From Malachius bipustulatus (lineage: Eukaryota > Arthropoda > Insecta > Coleoptera > Melyridae), in NCBI GenBank assembly GCA_910589415.1, contig OU342631.1, positions 60,602,598 to 60,666,597 of the forward strand: a stretch of DNA of 64,000 nt. Reading direction: 5' to 3'. The notes beneath the pieces were generated by a model, which saw only the letters and a list, made by a program, of their open reading frames with translations, was not told where the DNA came from and did not search any database. The translations under genes and the position numbers were made by a program. The stretch's first letter is position 1, and every line of letters begins with the position of its first letter. This document shows, one piece after another, positions 44,031-54,899 of this stretch.

Positions 44031-44392
44031 AATTTACAGTTCGAACTGTAAATTTACAGTTCAAACTGTAAATTTACAGTTCAAACTGTAAATTTACAGT
44101 TCGAACTGTAAATTTACAGTTCAAAGTGTAAATTTACAGTTCAAACTGTAAATTTACAGTTCAAAGTGTAAATTTACAGTTCAAAGTGTAAATTTACAGT
44201 TCAAACTGTAAATTTACAGTTCAAACTGTAAATTTACAGTTCAAAGTGTAAATTTACAGTTCAAACTGTAAATTTACAGTTCAAAGTGTAAATTTACAGT
44301 TCAAACTGTAAATTTACAGTTCAAAGTGTAAATTTACAGTTCAAAGTGTAAATTTACAGTTCGAACTGTAAATTTACAGTTTGAACTGTAAA
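44031..44392. repeat. Left array of 20-bp palindromic repeats (about 18 units)
   Basis: The unit is AATTTACAGTTCAAACTGTA with variants TTCGAACTG (perfect palindrome) and TTCAAAGTG (one half-site altered). There are no spacers, so it is not CRISPR. It could be protein-binding sites or could simply give foldback structure. Confidence 0.92.
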
Positions 44393-44531
44393 CCCGTGTC
44401 GGGGCTGCTAGTCCCCCATCGGGAGCCTCCCCGGGTGGCGGATAGGGGAATGTCGTCCATATAGATGACACCGGGGAAATTAAATACCCCGGGGCTGACC
44501 AAAACTAGCAAACCAGATGGTAGAGGACATA

Positions 44532-45713
44532 CAAGGTGTTTCTAAATGGAGTACCATAAATTGGAGGACTTGTAGATAAAGTTAAAAAAATACGAAAATG
44601 TAGGAAAATTTTTTTTCGAAAGGGTTTTTATTGATGAGATACAGGGTGTTAAAGAGTCGACCGACAGACCACTCTTTTGTTAATATTTGTTGAAACAATA
44701 ACCCAACTGAGACAATTTTTTGTGTGTAACAACAAGTTATAAAGAGCAATAATCAGACAAATTTTCGATTTATTTCAATAAGCCAGTGGCGTAGAAACAG
44801 GGGTCGTTTGACACTTTTCACTCTTTAAAAAAGTAAGGGCTAGGTTTTTTGATGTCTTATTACTTTTTTCTGAATCAACGGTCTTTTTACAATAAAAAAG
44901 CCATACTTGTTTAATTTGCCCAGAGGCGTCCGTTTTTGAGATATTTGCAATTGTTTTTTTTGAAATTAAAAAATTTCATTTATTAAAATTGTGAAGGTAG
45001 CTTTGCAATTTAAATAAACTAATTTTTGGACTTACTTGTCAGTTTGACATTTCATATCCGAAGTGAAAATTAAATAATTTTATTGTCAAGATAACTATTC
45101 AACACATAACAAAACATAAGTAATTGAACAAAACATACCTAACATAAAATTACCTAATGATTATCTAATATTGCTCGAAGTGTCCTCCGTTTGCACGTAC
45201 ACATGCATTTAAACGCTGCTCCAACGAAAACATTATTTTTGGTTGATTTGATAATCGTTCAAATGCATTTTTTTTTTTTTTTTTTGACACAAAATTGCAA
45301 ATATCTCAAAAACGGACGCCTCTGGGCAAATTAAACAAGTATGGCTTTTTTATTGTAAAAAGACCGTTGATTCAGAAAAAAGTAATAAGACATCAAAAAA
45401 CCTAGCCCTTACTTTTTTAAAGAATGAAAAAGTGTCAAACGACCCCTGTTTCTACGCCACTGGCTTATTGAAATAAACCGAAAATTTGTCTGATTATTGC
45501 TCTTTATAACTTGTTGTTACACACAAAAAATTGTCTCAGTTGGGTTATTGTTTCAACAAATATTAACAAAAGAGTGGTCTGTCGGTCGACTATTTAACAC
45601 CCTGTATCTCATCAATAAAGCCTTTTCGAAAAAAAAATTTCCTACATTTTCGTATTTTTTTAACTTTATCTACAAGTCCTCCAATTTATGGTACTCCATT
45701 TAGAAACACCTTG
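44532..45713. mobile_element. Mariner-like foldback element (1.18 kb) with transposase remnant
   Basis: CAAGGTGTTTCTAAATGGAG on the left and its complement on the right, with TA at both sides (44530-44531 and 45714-45715). The arms pair for more than 300 bp. A transposase C-terminus remains inside on the minus strand (45165). It is younger than the LINE leader it interrupts. Confidence 0.85.
45165..45237 (-). pseudogene. IS630/mariner transposase C-terminal remnant
   Basis: The minus strand reads SLEQRLNACVRANGGHFEQY then a stop, a typical end for a class of insect mariner-type transposases. Nothing of the catalytic domain remains. It shows that the MITE around it derives from an autonomous element by internal deletion. 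Confidence 0.78.
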
Positions 45714-45966
45714 TATAACCCACACAGCCTCGCCCGGTGCAATACCATCTTTCTGGCTTAGGCGGCGTGAAGTTGCTTTAAAGAGCTGACGTTTCGTTGC
45801 TGTGCCAGAGATTCCGGTCCTTGGCGTAAGAAACAATTAATATGCATGGATGGCGTTCCCAGGGTTAAAATTTTCCGGAGTTAAAACGACCCCCCATTCG
45901 GATCTCCGGGCGGGGGCTAATCCAGGGGCTCATTCATGCAAGAGAAAGAATAATAACACCTCCAGA

Positions 45967-46401
45967 ATGGAAAGATTTATAGTCGACTTTTGTAATATTA
46001 GAGGTTTAAATACGAAAATCAATTCAGTACATCAACATCTTAAGATAAATAAACCTCACATTCTAGCACTGTGCGAAACAAAAGTCCAAGCGTCATTATT
46101 GATATTGATATTGATATTGAGGGTGTCAGATGCGCTGCGACCTATTACAGATCTTTTTTTTATAGTGGAATAATTTATTCCACATCGAAAAATTGCGACT
46201 TCAGACGAAATCAAGCGTATAGGTGACGATTAGCGATCCTGTTATCATTAAGCATTAAGCGTCATTAAGCACAGTTAATTATCTTTATCCAGGATATGAC
46301 TTTCATTCCCGATTTAGACGTAACTTCGGAATTGGCATTTTTGTCAGAAGTGACCTCTCCTGCCAGCGTGAGGAAGTGTTTGACCCCATGACTTCGACGT
46401 C
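45967..46401 (+). pseudogene. LINE endonuclease N-terminal part, frameshifted
   Basis: Starting at 45967 the frame gives NIRGLNTKINSVHQHL and LCETKV, where the Glu is the expected catalytic residue of the APE-type endonuclease. A TATTGA microsatellite near 46093 and a short insertion near 46210-46260 shift the frame. A further one-base shift near 46390 leads into the long downstream ORF. Confidence 0.78.
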
Positions 46402-49011
46402 ATGTGGCTTAGGATAACAGACCGACAAACAACGAGATTTATCTGTTGTTTATACCGACCACCCAGCGATACACAGTATAGGACACTTTTTTTGTCCCTC
46501 ACAAAAACTGTTGAATTCATACAGATAAACTACCCCAAAGCTGAGATATCCATCTTGGGTGATTTTAATGTACATAACATCAACTGGCTTAAATACTCAA
46601 ACTTCACTGATGAAGAAGGCCGTGAAGCGGAATCGTTTGCGATCAGCTGTGGTTTTGCCCAGCTCGTTGATGAACTAACACGCATTCCCGATCGCGAGGG
46701 AGAATTCGCTAGCCTGTTGGATCTGTTTTTGACCACGAACCCTCAAATATATACTATCACGGTGAAAGCACCACTGGGTTCCTCAGATCACAAACTCGTC
46801 TCAACATCTTGTGTCCTACCAATTACCAGTGTTAAAGAAACAAGTAAACCTCGTATAGTCTGGCACTATAGATCTGCTAAATGGGAAGAACTCAGGGAAT
46901 ATTATCGAGATTTTCCATGGAGGAGTGTTTGCTTCGGTTCTAATGATCCATCTGTTTGTGCTAGGGAAGTTGCTCAAGTCATCCTAACAGGCATGGAAGC
47001 CTACATTCCCTTTTCAAAAAAACAGCCCTCAAACAGTAAACCTTGGTTCAACAAAAGATGCAAGGAAGCTGTCGCCTCCAAACAACTGGCTTTTTGCCAA
47101 TGGCGAGAGAGCCCCGACGGCATAAACCATCACAATTGCATCCTTGCTCGAAACAGATGCAAAGAAATAATAGATCAAACCAAGGAAACTCACAACCAAA
47201 GAATTAGGAACAAACTTCTCTCCTGCCCTAACGGTTCGAAATCTTTTTGGTCTGTAACTAAAGCAGTCAGCCAGAACTTCATCAGATCCACGATTCCACC
47301 ACTTACACGGACAGATGGGACTATCGCATCCACGGCTACTGAGAAGGCAAACTTGTTGGCGGGAGTCTTTTCTTCACACTCTTCCGTCGACTTTCATGGA
47401 AGAACTCCGCCAATGATCCCTTCCGTGGAGACCAAAATGTCAGATATTGTTTTCCGACAGCGTGTCATAAAGAGCATTATGTTAGCCTTAGACCCAAACA
47501 AATCTTCTGGGCCCGATGATGTACCTGTTATCGTACTAAAAAAATGCGCCACTGAGCTGTCATCTGTTTTCTGCCGACTTTTCAACTTGTCGTATAAAAA
47601 GGGAATATTTCCTTCTTGCTGGAAATGTGCACGGATCCAACCTATTCCCAAGAAAGGCAAAAAGACTATACCAAGTAACTATCGACCAGTGGCACTGCTT
47701 TCAGTAATATCCAAGATTATGGAGAAAGCTATTAACCAACATCTTTTAAAATACTTGGAAGGAGCTAATATAATCAGCGACCGCCAATACGGATTCCGCA
47801 AACAGAGGTCAACTGGTGACCTCCTCACTTACGTCACCGAGCTGTGGAGCGGCGCAATCGAGCACCATGGGGAGTCTCGAGGGGTTGCGCTTGATATTTC
47901 TAGAGCTTTCGACCGTGTTTGGCATGGTGGACTGTTGGCAAAACTGCAGGCCTATGGCATGCCCGAGAAATTCTGCTTGTGGCTTGCGAGTTATCTCGGA
48001 GATCGTTCATTACAGGTGGCAGTCGATGGAGTTCTTTCTGAGACCTTTTCCATCAATGCCGGTGTGCCTCAGGGATCCATTTTATCTCCGACTCTCTTTC
48101 TAATATTTATAAATGACTTGCTTGAAACAACAAAAAATCCAATATACAGTTTTGCCGACGACAGTACCCTCATATCTTCTTATACGTTAGATGCGCGAAC
48201 ATCTGCCATCGACGCACAGTCTCGCAGGGAGCAAGAAGTTGCCATACTTAACAACGACTTGCAAGACATTCTAACTTGGGGCGATAGAAACCAAGTCCAA
48301 TTTAATGCTGGAAAAACCCAAGCAGTCATCTTCTCCAAAACGACTAACGTTTTGGAGCCAGATATGTTGACGGCGAGACACTCTCTTACTCCAGCGTCAT
48401 CTCTTCGTTTACTTGGAGTGAGCCTCAGAGAGAACATGTCTTGGCATGATCATGTTGCAGGTCTGGCGAAGAGTGCTTCTCAAAAACTTGGAACACTCTT
48501 CCGCACGAAGAAATTTTATACACCACAACAGCTTCTCCTCTTATACAAGGCTCAAATCCGACCATCCTTGGAGTACTGCTCACATGTTTGGAGCTCAGCT
48601 CCCAAACATACGCTGAGACTACTCGACTCTTTTCAGAAAAGAGCCATCCGCTTGATTGGGGACCCAGATTTGACAAAAAATTTAGACACCCTTGAACATC
48701 GAAGAAGAGTAGCTGACCTGAGTCTGTTTTACAGATATTTTAATGGAAAGTGTTCAAAAGACGTGGCTTGCTTGATCCCACCAAGAACAAGACCGGGCAG
48801 AAATACACGTCGAGCCGCAGACGCTCATCCGTATCAGGTTCAGCTCGTTACACCTCGTACCACTCTATTTCAGACTTCTTTTATGTATAGAACCGCATCA
48901 CTTTGGAATAGCATTTCAAAGGGCGTGTTTCCCGAAGTATACAACTTACAGAGATTCAAGGCGAACGTGAATCGATATCTCCGCTCATGCACCGCTCCCA
49001 GAGCGTCATAG
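46402..49011 (+). CDS. LINE ORF2: endonuclease (C-terminal part) and reverse transcriptase
   Basis: An 869-codon uninterrupted frame. Residues 1-135 finish the APE-type endonuclease, with YRPPSDT (19-25), GDFN (53-56) and SDH (128-130). The RT spans about 410-640: NYRPVALLSVISKIMEK (427-443), YGFRKQRST (463-471), LDISRAFDRVWH with Asp498 (497-508), AGVPQGSILSPTLFLIFIND (553-572) and FADD (584-587). The C-terminal third has the HVWSSA and QKRAIRL segments usual for Jockey/CR1-type LINEs; no RNase H. The first endonuclease catalytic Glu lies upstream across frameshifts, so this copy may be defective in cleavage though its RT looks intact. It should nick target DNA and prime reverse transcription. 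Confidence 0.92.
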   Translation: MWLRITDRQTTRFICCLYRPPSDTQYRTLFLSLTKTVEFIQINYPKAEISILGDFNVHNINWLKYSNFTDEEGREAESFAISCGFAQLVDELTRIPDREGEFASLLDLFLTTNPQIYTITVKAPLGSSDHKLVSTSCVLPITSVKETSKPRIVWHYRSAKWEELREYYRDFPWRSVCFGSNDPSVCAREVAQVILTGMEAYIPFSKKQPSNSKPWFNKRCKEAVASKQLAFCQWRESPDGINHHNCILARNRCKEIIDQTKETHNQRIRNKLLSCPNGSKSFWSVTKAVSQNFIRSTIPPLTRTDGTIASTATEKANLLAGVFSSHSSVDFHGRTPPMIPSVETKMSDIVFRQRVIKSIMLALDPNKSSGPDDVPVIVLKKCATELSSVFCRLFNLSYKKGIFPSCWKCARIQPIPKKGKKTIPSNYRPVALLSVISKIMEKAINQHLLKYLEGANIISDRQYGFRKQRSTGDLLTYVTELWSGAIEHHGESRGVALDISRAFDRVWHGGLLAKLQAYGMPEKFCLWLASYLGDRSLQVAVDGVLSETFSINAGVPQGSILSPTLFLIFINDLLETTKNPIYSFADDSTLISSYTLDARTSAIDAQSRREQEVAILNNDLQDILTWGDRNQVQFNAGKTQAVIFSKTTNVLEPDMLTARHSLTPASSLRLLGVSLRENMSWHDHVAGLAKSASQKLGTLFRTKKFYTPQQLLLLYKAQIRPSLEYCSHVWSSAPKHTLRLLDSFQKRAIRLIGDPDLTKNLDTLEHRRRVADLSLFYRYFNGKCSKDVACLIPPRTRPGRNTRRAADAHPYQVQLVTPRTTLFQTSFMYRTASLWNSISKGVFPEVYNLQRFKANVNRYLRSCTAPRAS

Positions 49012-49142
49012 GGATTTCTCTGCAGTGCATGTGCATTTTCAATAAAAAAATGCAGATTTTATGTAAAATAGTATAGTAGTCTTGGATAAGGTGCCCTTGT
49101 ATATGTATACGGAAGCATACAGTTCCAGTGATAAAATCTGCA

Positions 49143-49385
49143 TTTACAGTTCAAACTGTAAATTTACAGTTTGAACTGTAAATTTACAGTTCGAACTGTA
49201 AATTTACACTTTGAACTGTAAATTTACAGTTTGAACTGTAAATTTACACTTTGAACTGTAAATTTACAGTTCGAACTGTAAATTTACACTTTGAACTGTA
49301 AATTTACAGTTTGAACTGTAAATTTACACTTTGAACTGTAAATTTACAGTTCGAACTGTAAATTTACAGTTAGAACTGTAAATTA
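49143..49385. repeat. Right array of 20-bp palindromic repeats (about 12 units)
   Basis: Same unit as the left array but inverted: variants read TTTGAACTG and CACTTTGAACTG, complements of TTCAAACTG and TTCAAAGTG on the left. The arrays differ in length, as expected from unequal exchange or slippage. Confidence 0.92.
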
Positions 49386-49805
49386 TATAAAAAAAGTTTT
49401 TACGGAAAACGATGGCAGCTCAGCGCTTCCGTAATAAGGCAAGCAGTATGACTTCATATTGACCTATTTCAGCGAAAAATTGTCTGTTTTTCTTTGAAAA
49501 AGATTAGAGTAAAAATTTCGGAATTTTTTTTCTGAAGTTTATTAATTTTTGGTTTAAATTTCATATCGAACGACATAAAAAAATAATATGGCTGAATATA
49601 AGAAATTAAGATATGTCAAAAACTAGATTTCTAGAGTTTTCAGTTTTTTCAGGATATTTCCGAAAATACTGGGGATAGTATTTCAAAATTTTTTTCGTAA
49701 AATACTCATCTAAAAATAGCGCAACTTTTCTGTAATTTAACCGAACTCGTATCTTTAATGGTTTATGATATCCCTGTAGTGGCCCTTTAAATAGTTCTAA
49801 CCCTG

Positions 49806-51047
49806 ATGTATACCAATATCACTAACTGTAACTGGATTGCATATTTTTAAGCAAAAACATGTAGGGTGATTTATAATAATTAAAATTAGGTAGGTATGTA
49901 ATAAATTTATACAAGTGTTCAGAATGCCATTTGAGATAAAGAATTTAGTTTTTGGTTTTCTGTATCCAATTAAAATACTACATAAGAAGTAAAAATTTTT
50001 TTGTAAATAACTTTGTAAGGAAGCTAATTAAATAAAAAAATGTAGGTATACCAGTTTTTCGTTTCAAGTGTCATACTGAATACTGATACTGAATAGGTAC
50101 TTGTGTAATTTTTTTCTTGATTATAAATCACCCTGATGTATAGCACCTAGACCTGTCCTGATTGAAATCAAAATCCGAACTAAATAAAATACAAAATTTA
50201 AACTGTCATCGATAAACGCAAAACTCAGTAGGTAGGTAAGTATAAAATGAACAAAAAGTAAAAACTACAGTCTTAAAAAAAATTGGTTATTTAGGAAGAA
50301 TGAGCGGGAAGAAGGACTTAAAAGGTTGAGTTGGAGAACTATTACAATATAATAATGATGCTCTTTCAAATGTGAAACCCTTAAAATATGGAATTATTAT
50401 GTTGTAAACAGAAGTGCTGGGTTATTCTGAAGTGCTAGACCGGTTCGTCCGCCGTGGCTGCAACACTTCTCTAGTTTGATTATTATTATAATGTTTACAA
50501 TGTTTGTGTCTTTCAGAAAAAATCCGACCGCCAGTGCGCCAGTATTCGACATCAAATCACACCCTGGATCCCAATAATAATTTACGATACATAAATAGAC
50601 TGGCGCTCCATACTTTATTACCTTTATTTAGTATATGTATTTAGTATAAAATGCGATATAATGCGATAAAATTTCAAATTAAAAAGAATAATAATAAATA
50701 CCTACCTAATACCTTTACTAATAAGAGAAAATTATAATTTTAAAAAACATTTTTCCGATTTAAAAATACATTATTTATAATTAAAAATAGGTAAAGAGGT
50801 AGATATAGTTACTTCATATCACTTCATAGCCGCCACTGCGGCAGGGATTGTTTTTTTTTTTATTTAAATTGTTATGGAATATTCATTTGATTTATCAGAC
50901 ACTTCTATGGCAATGAGCAATAAACGCGGGAAAATAGGAATAAGAAAAACAAGATTCAATAGTGTATTGGTTTTTCAACCCCAACCTCAGTTCGGTTAGA
51001 GCTGATGGATGAGCCGACGAGTTAATTTTCTATTATAGTATTATTAG
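49806..51047. other. No gene recognised
   Basis: AT-rich, with GTAGGTAGGT-like tracts. No supported ORF or repeat boundary. Confidence 0.5.
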
Positions 51048-51260
51048 CCCCAGTCGGTAAAGTAAAAAATGTACCAAAAGTTCATAAAAAATATTATCTA
51101 AGATTTTCCCTCAATAACTGTTAGTGAAGAGGTTATAGAACATATACCTAAGTCCACAAAAATCAGTTCTGAGAGTGCAGCCCCCCCTCCCCCCCCCCCT
51201 TAAAAAAAGCTTTAGTAAAAAAATATTTTTTGCTAATAACTGTTTATCCGTAGAGTCCCT
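51048..51260 (+). repeat. Dispersed repeat R, copy 2
   Basis: Matches 36405-36625, including CAGTCGGTAAAGTAAAAAAT and a C-run. Confidence 0.7.
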
Positions 51261-51291
51261 CGAGTTATCCGTAGGTATATCATAAAATATA

Positions 51292-51700
51292 CAGGGTTAG
51301 AACTATTTAAAGGGCCACCACAGGGATATCCTAAACCATTGAAGATACAAGGTCGGTTAAATTAGAGAAAAGATGCGCAATTTTGTGGCCATCTCGAATC
51401 CGTCAAAACATGCAAGATATTTGTGACCGTTCCTGAAATATCCTGAAAAAACTGAAAAATCGATAAATCTTATTTTTGCCATAATTATCTTTTTTACAAT
51501 TGGAAATTAATAAATAATTTTTCGTGGGCTTACATAAGCGGTTATGAGCTATTCATCTGACGTTTCAAAAAATTTCAAAGTCCACTAGATCCCAGAGTTT
51601 TCATAGTCAACTTTCGTTTTTCTTATGGCCGCCATATTATTTTTTATGTCGTTCGATAAGAAAAAAATAATAGAAACTAAAAATTAATAAATAAATAAAT
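51292..51700 (+). mobile_element. Family C MITE, single arm
   Basis: Starts CAGGGTTAGAACTATTTAAA after TA and continues through GCGCAATTTTGTGGCCATCTC and the central TTATGTCGTTCGATAAG block, as in 11508-12223. The second arm is missing; an AAAT microsatellite follows. Confidence 0.75.
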
Positions 51701-51730
51701 AAATAAATAATAAATAAATAAATAAATAAA
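51688..51730. repeat. (AAAT)n microsatellite
   Basis: Tandem AAAT units bridge the family C arm and the palindrome that follows. Confidence 0.9.
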
Positions 51731-52668
51731 TTTAGAATTTAGACACTCAACTTCAAATTGCATTTTAAAATATTACAGATAAGTACAAGTGTACCTACTA
51801 TGCATAGCAACCGTTGCCGACGCTATGGTTACTTACAAATGCGTGCATACAAATAAAAGAAATGTCATAATAATTATTATTGATTGCAATTTCTGAACAA
51901 TTATTTTTGTCTTGAATTCTTGATTGGGTACTTATTTTTTATTAATATGTTTGCCAGTAATAAAAAGAATATGAAAAAATCTTACTACCAATAATTTTGT
52001 CTGATTTCATCATGAGGAAATGTAGTTCAATGAGAGAATGTAAGTACAGAGAAAGTAGATAGAATTACTTTTGACACTAGTGTCAAAAATATTTTTGACA
52101 CTAGTGTCAAAAGTACTTTTGACACGTTTCCATGTAAACAATCACTTTTAACACTGTCACCTGTCGTCGAAAGTGCGACTTTTAATGGCAGTTGCACAAA
52201 ATTTTTTTTTTGTACAACTGCCATTATAAGTCACACTTTTAACGACAGCTGACAGTGTTAAAAGTGATTGTTTACATGGAAGCGTGTTAAAAATATTTTT
52301 AACACGATTGTTAAAAATATATTACAACACTCGTGTTGTCGTGTTAAAAATATTTCTATCTACTTTTTCTGTACATTCTCTTTTTAAACTACATTTTCTC
52401 ATGATGAAATTAGACAAAATTATAGGTAATAAGATTGTTTCATATTCTTTTTATTACTGGCAAACATATTAATAAAAACCTAGTCAAGAATTCAAGACAA
52501 AAATAATTGTTCAGAAATTGCATTCAATAATAATTATTATGACATCTCTTTTATTTGTATGCACGCATTTGTTAGTAACCATAGCGTCGGCAACGGTTGC
52601 TATGCATAGTACACTTGTACTTATCTGTAATATTTTAAAAGTTTGAAGTTGAGTGTCACTCTAAATTC
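51731..52668. mobile_element. 940-bp palindromic foldback element with internal motif arrays
   Basis: The arms (about 51731-52198 and 52208-52668) pair almost throughout; shared blocks include CTATGCATAGCAACCGTTGC and AATGGCAGTTG. Near the centre of the left arm lies TTTTGACACTAGTGTCAAAA, a perfect palindrome, twice. The right arm has the corresponding repeats with AAC/GTT instead of GAC/GTC. No ORF of interest. Confidence 0.82.
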
Positions 52669-53319
52669 ATCAATTTTATTATCATAATAGAGCAGTTTTA
52701 CAAAAACCATTGTATGATATTCGTCTTAAAAGTGATTTTATTTTGTTCGTGAATTTGTTGAATTCGCTCCGCTACGCTTCGCTCATTTCACAAACCTTTT
52801 CACTCACAAAATAAAACTTCACTTTTAACAATAATATCATAAATAGCTATTAGCAAAGTTCTATCTCGTCCGGCTCGGAAGTTAAAGGGTAGGGGGGAAC
52901 TATAAACGTCCTCACTGGAACGTCCTCACACATATAAGAATGTGTGTAATAATCAAAATACCTTCAATGATATTATTTAATAATCTAACGGATAACAGCA
53001 TTAAACCTCAATAATTAAGAAATCAGATTTATTTTTAAAGCAAACGAGTTTTGGACAAATATGTACCTATAAGGTATTTTCAAAACAGTTCAAGGATTTG
53101 GAGGATGTTAAAAAAAGGACCTTATTAAGACTATGGCTGTCGAGTCAAGGGACACCCTGCATATTTAACTTTTTTGATGTAATAAAACTTCCGGTAAGTC
53201 AAAAATATTGTCTCTAAATTATGAACCATAAAGGAGATAATATCGTAATTTTTGTAGCCAAGTAAAAAGTTAAAAAAAGTAAAAAAAAAAAAGTAAAATA
53301 GATGAAAAGAAAGGCTCTT
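52669..53319. other. No gene recognised
   Basis: Contains a short inverted pair (near 52728 and 52800: AAGTGATTTTATTTTGT and its near-complement) and two GTCCTCAC motifs near 52910 related to array M4. A lone GGGACACCCTGCATA end occurs at 53148. Confidence 0.45.
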
Positions 53320-54125
53320 ACAAAAGGACTCCGCAGATTCCTTATGTGAACTGGCTCCCGGTTAAATTTGTTGCAACTTTGGTGATCGGTAGTATTCAAT
53401 GAGTTGATCAGAAGTCTCCATGGGCTTAGCCCCCAAAAAGTTCTGTTTTCGAGATATTCACCCCTGAAGATGGATTTTTTCCTATCATGACAGTCACGCA
53501 TATATTTTAAAGTGTTGGCCGTCCTACTTGTTTTAGAGAGAAAATTAGAGAGATCATTTGTTACGATTAAAAAGCTGTCTATGTTTCAGTAGTTACATTT
53601 TCGGTATGTTGAGTCATTTTCGAGAAAAACAGGAAAGTTTTCATTTTGTCTTATCATTTTCGTAATTTTAACAATAAAAACTACAACAAACAAAAGCGCA
53701 AAAAATCCAGTTTGAAAGTCACAGCCAAGGCTATTGGTAAGGCTATGATAACATAAAATTAAAACTCTTTCCCGTTGTTCTCGAAAATTACTCATCAGAC
53801 CTCAAATGTAACCACTGATACAGAAGCAGCTTTTCAATCTTAACGAATGAACTAGGTATCTAAGATTTCTCGCGTCTAAACGTTTAAAATACCGCCGTTT
53901 ACAAGTTTATTTCATTAAACGCAATTTTTTATCCCTAGTCATAGAAAAAATTTATCTTTAGACTTTTATCTCGAGAACAAGACTTTTTGGGAAGCTACGC
54001 TCATGGAGACATCTGAGCTACTCATTGAATACCTACTATCGATCATCATAGTTACATCAAATTTAACCGGGAGCCAATTCCCATAAGGATTATGAGGGGT
54101 CCTTTGGGCTGTATGTAGCAAAAAT
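53320..54125. mobile_element. Foldback element, degenerate
   Basis: 53325-53470 and 53955-54120 are inverted copies with moderate divergence (GGTTAAATTTGTTGCAACTT opposite its relative, TGGCTCCCGGTTAAA opposite TTTAACCGGGAGCCA). The open frames in the two arms are complementary shadows. The outer ends are not defined. Confidence 0.65.
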
Positions 54126-54899
54126 CTCAAAAAACGCAAATAATATTTTACCATGCCATTTAAAAATAAGCGCAAGTTGATGTCTGCAAAAGATCAACGA
54201 AACGAAACACAATAAAAAGACTCAGCCTTACAACAACACTACTTTACAAAAGTTGTTTTGTATCCTTTTAAATCATCGCTTTAAAAAAGTTGTATTCAAA
54301 GTCCTAAACAATTTGTGACTTTTTTTGCGAAATTTGGAAATGACTAATATCATAAATCTTTTTAAGTCTTCATTTTTCGTGTTTTATTTTTAATATCCGT
54401 ATAACGGAAAGTTTCCTGTTTCTCAAAATGTTTAAAATTATAAAAAGAATTATTAGACTGATTCATTGGTGGGGATGTTCTACTGTATTGTAATCAAAAA
54501 CATTAACGCTTTACCAAGAAATTTCATGTCGGCAATGTTTCAATTTGATAAAAAAAATATATAGCACACGTCATATTTTACTTTTATCTTATCATTATAT
54601 TATGCTAAAATTTTGCAATTTTTTTTTAAGTGGTTAAAAAGTGAGAAAAAGTGAAATATTCCGAAAAATACCTCAAATCGTCTTGCTAATACCTAAGGAG
54701 ATAACAATAGGTAGGTAGGTATAAGTACATTATTTTGATTAAAAATTGAACAAAAATCTTAGATGAACAGGACAACAAATGTAACCATAATCTTGAGTAT
54801 CATGGCCTCTCGCTGAAATCTGACACAATTCCATTCAATTCGTGAACAAAAGAGTTTTATTATACAGGGAACGCTTAGACTATTAAATAAATATTAATA
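54126..54899. other. No gene recognised
   Basis: AT-rich sequence with poly(A/T) runs. No supported feature. Confidence 0.5.

Larger units (their letters stand above)
44393..49142 (+). mobile_element. Jockey/CR1-like LINE
   Basis: A GC-rich 5' leader (from 44393, with CCTCCCCGGGTGGCGGATAG) is interrupted by a MITE (44532-45713). It resumes with further leader (45714-45960), an endonuclease-RT ORF (45967-49011, frameshifted only near its start) and a short 3' UTR with AATAAA near 49041. There is no long poly(A). Its edges coincide with the arrays and no separate LINE target duplication is visible. Confidence 0.8.
43982..49433. mobile_element. Foldback-type composite element with LINE cargo (5.45 kb)
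   Basis: The outer inverted repeats are TACGGAAGCGCTGAGCTGCC and its complement, continuing to about 52 bp each. ATAAGG flanks it (43976-43981 and 49434-49439). Inside each TIR is an array of a 20-bp unit built on the palindrome TACAGTTCGAACTGTA: about 18 units on the left (44031-44392) and 12 on the right (49143-49385), in inverted orientation. Between the arrays lies a plus-strand LINE (44393-49142). Foldback elements such as Drosophila FB have TIRs made of short tandem repeats and can carry other genes; a LINE as cargo is not something I know of. Confidence 0.8.
43837..49805. mobile_element. Family C MITE remnant, split by the foldback-LINE unit
   Basis: 43837-43981 and 49440-49805 hold the central block (TTTTATGTCGTTCGGTATGA and its complement) and right arm (ending TAGTTCTAACCCTG) of the family seen at 11508-12223 and 51292. 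The left arm is missing. The composite unit 43982-49433 sits in its middle with a 6-bp duplication. Confidence 0.65.

Noticed and set aside
44031..44392. CRISPR-like array
   Set aside because: The 20-bp repeats are directly adjacent with no unique spacers, are palindromic and occur in insect DNA as part of a TIR.
47394..48676. Minus-strand ORFs within the LINE
   Set aside because: They are shadows of the intact 869-codon RT frame on the plus strand.
53214..54175. Two minus-strand ORFs of 69-95 codons
   Set aside because: They fall in the two arms of one degenerate foldback element and mirror each other's complement.
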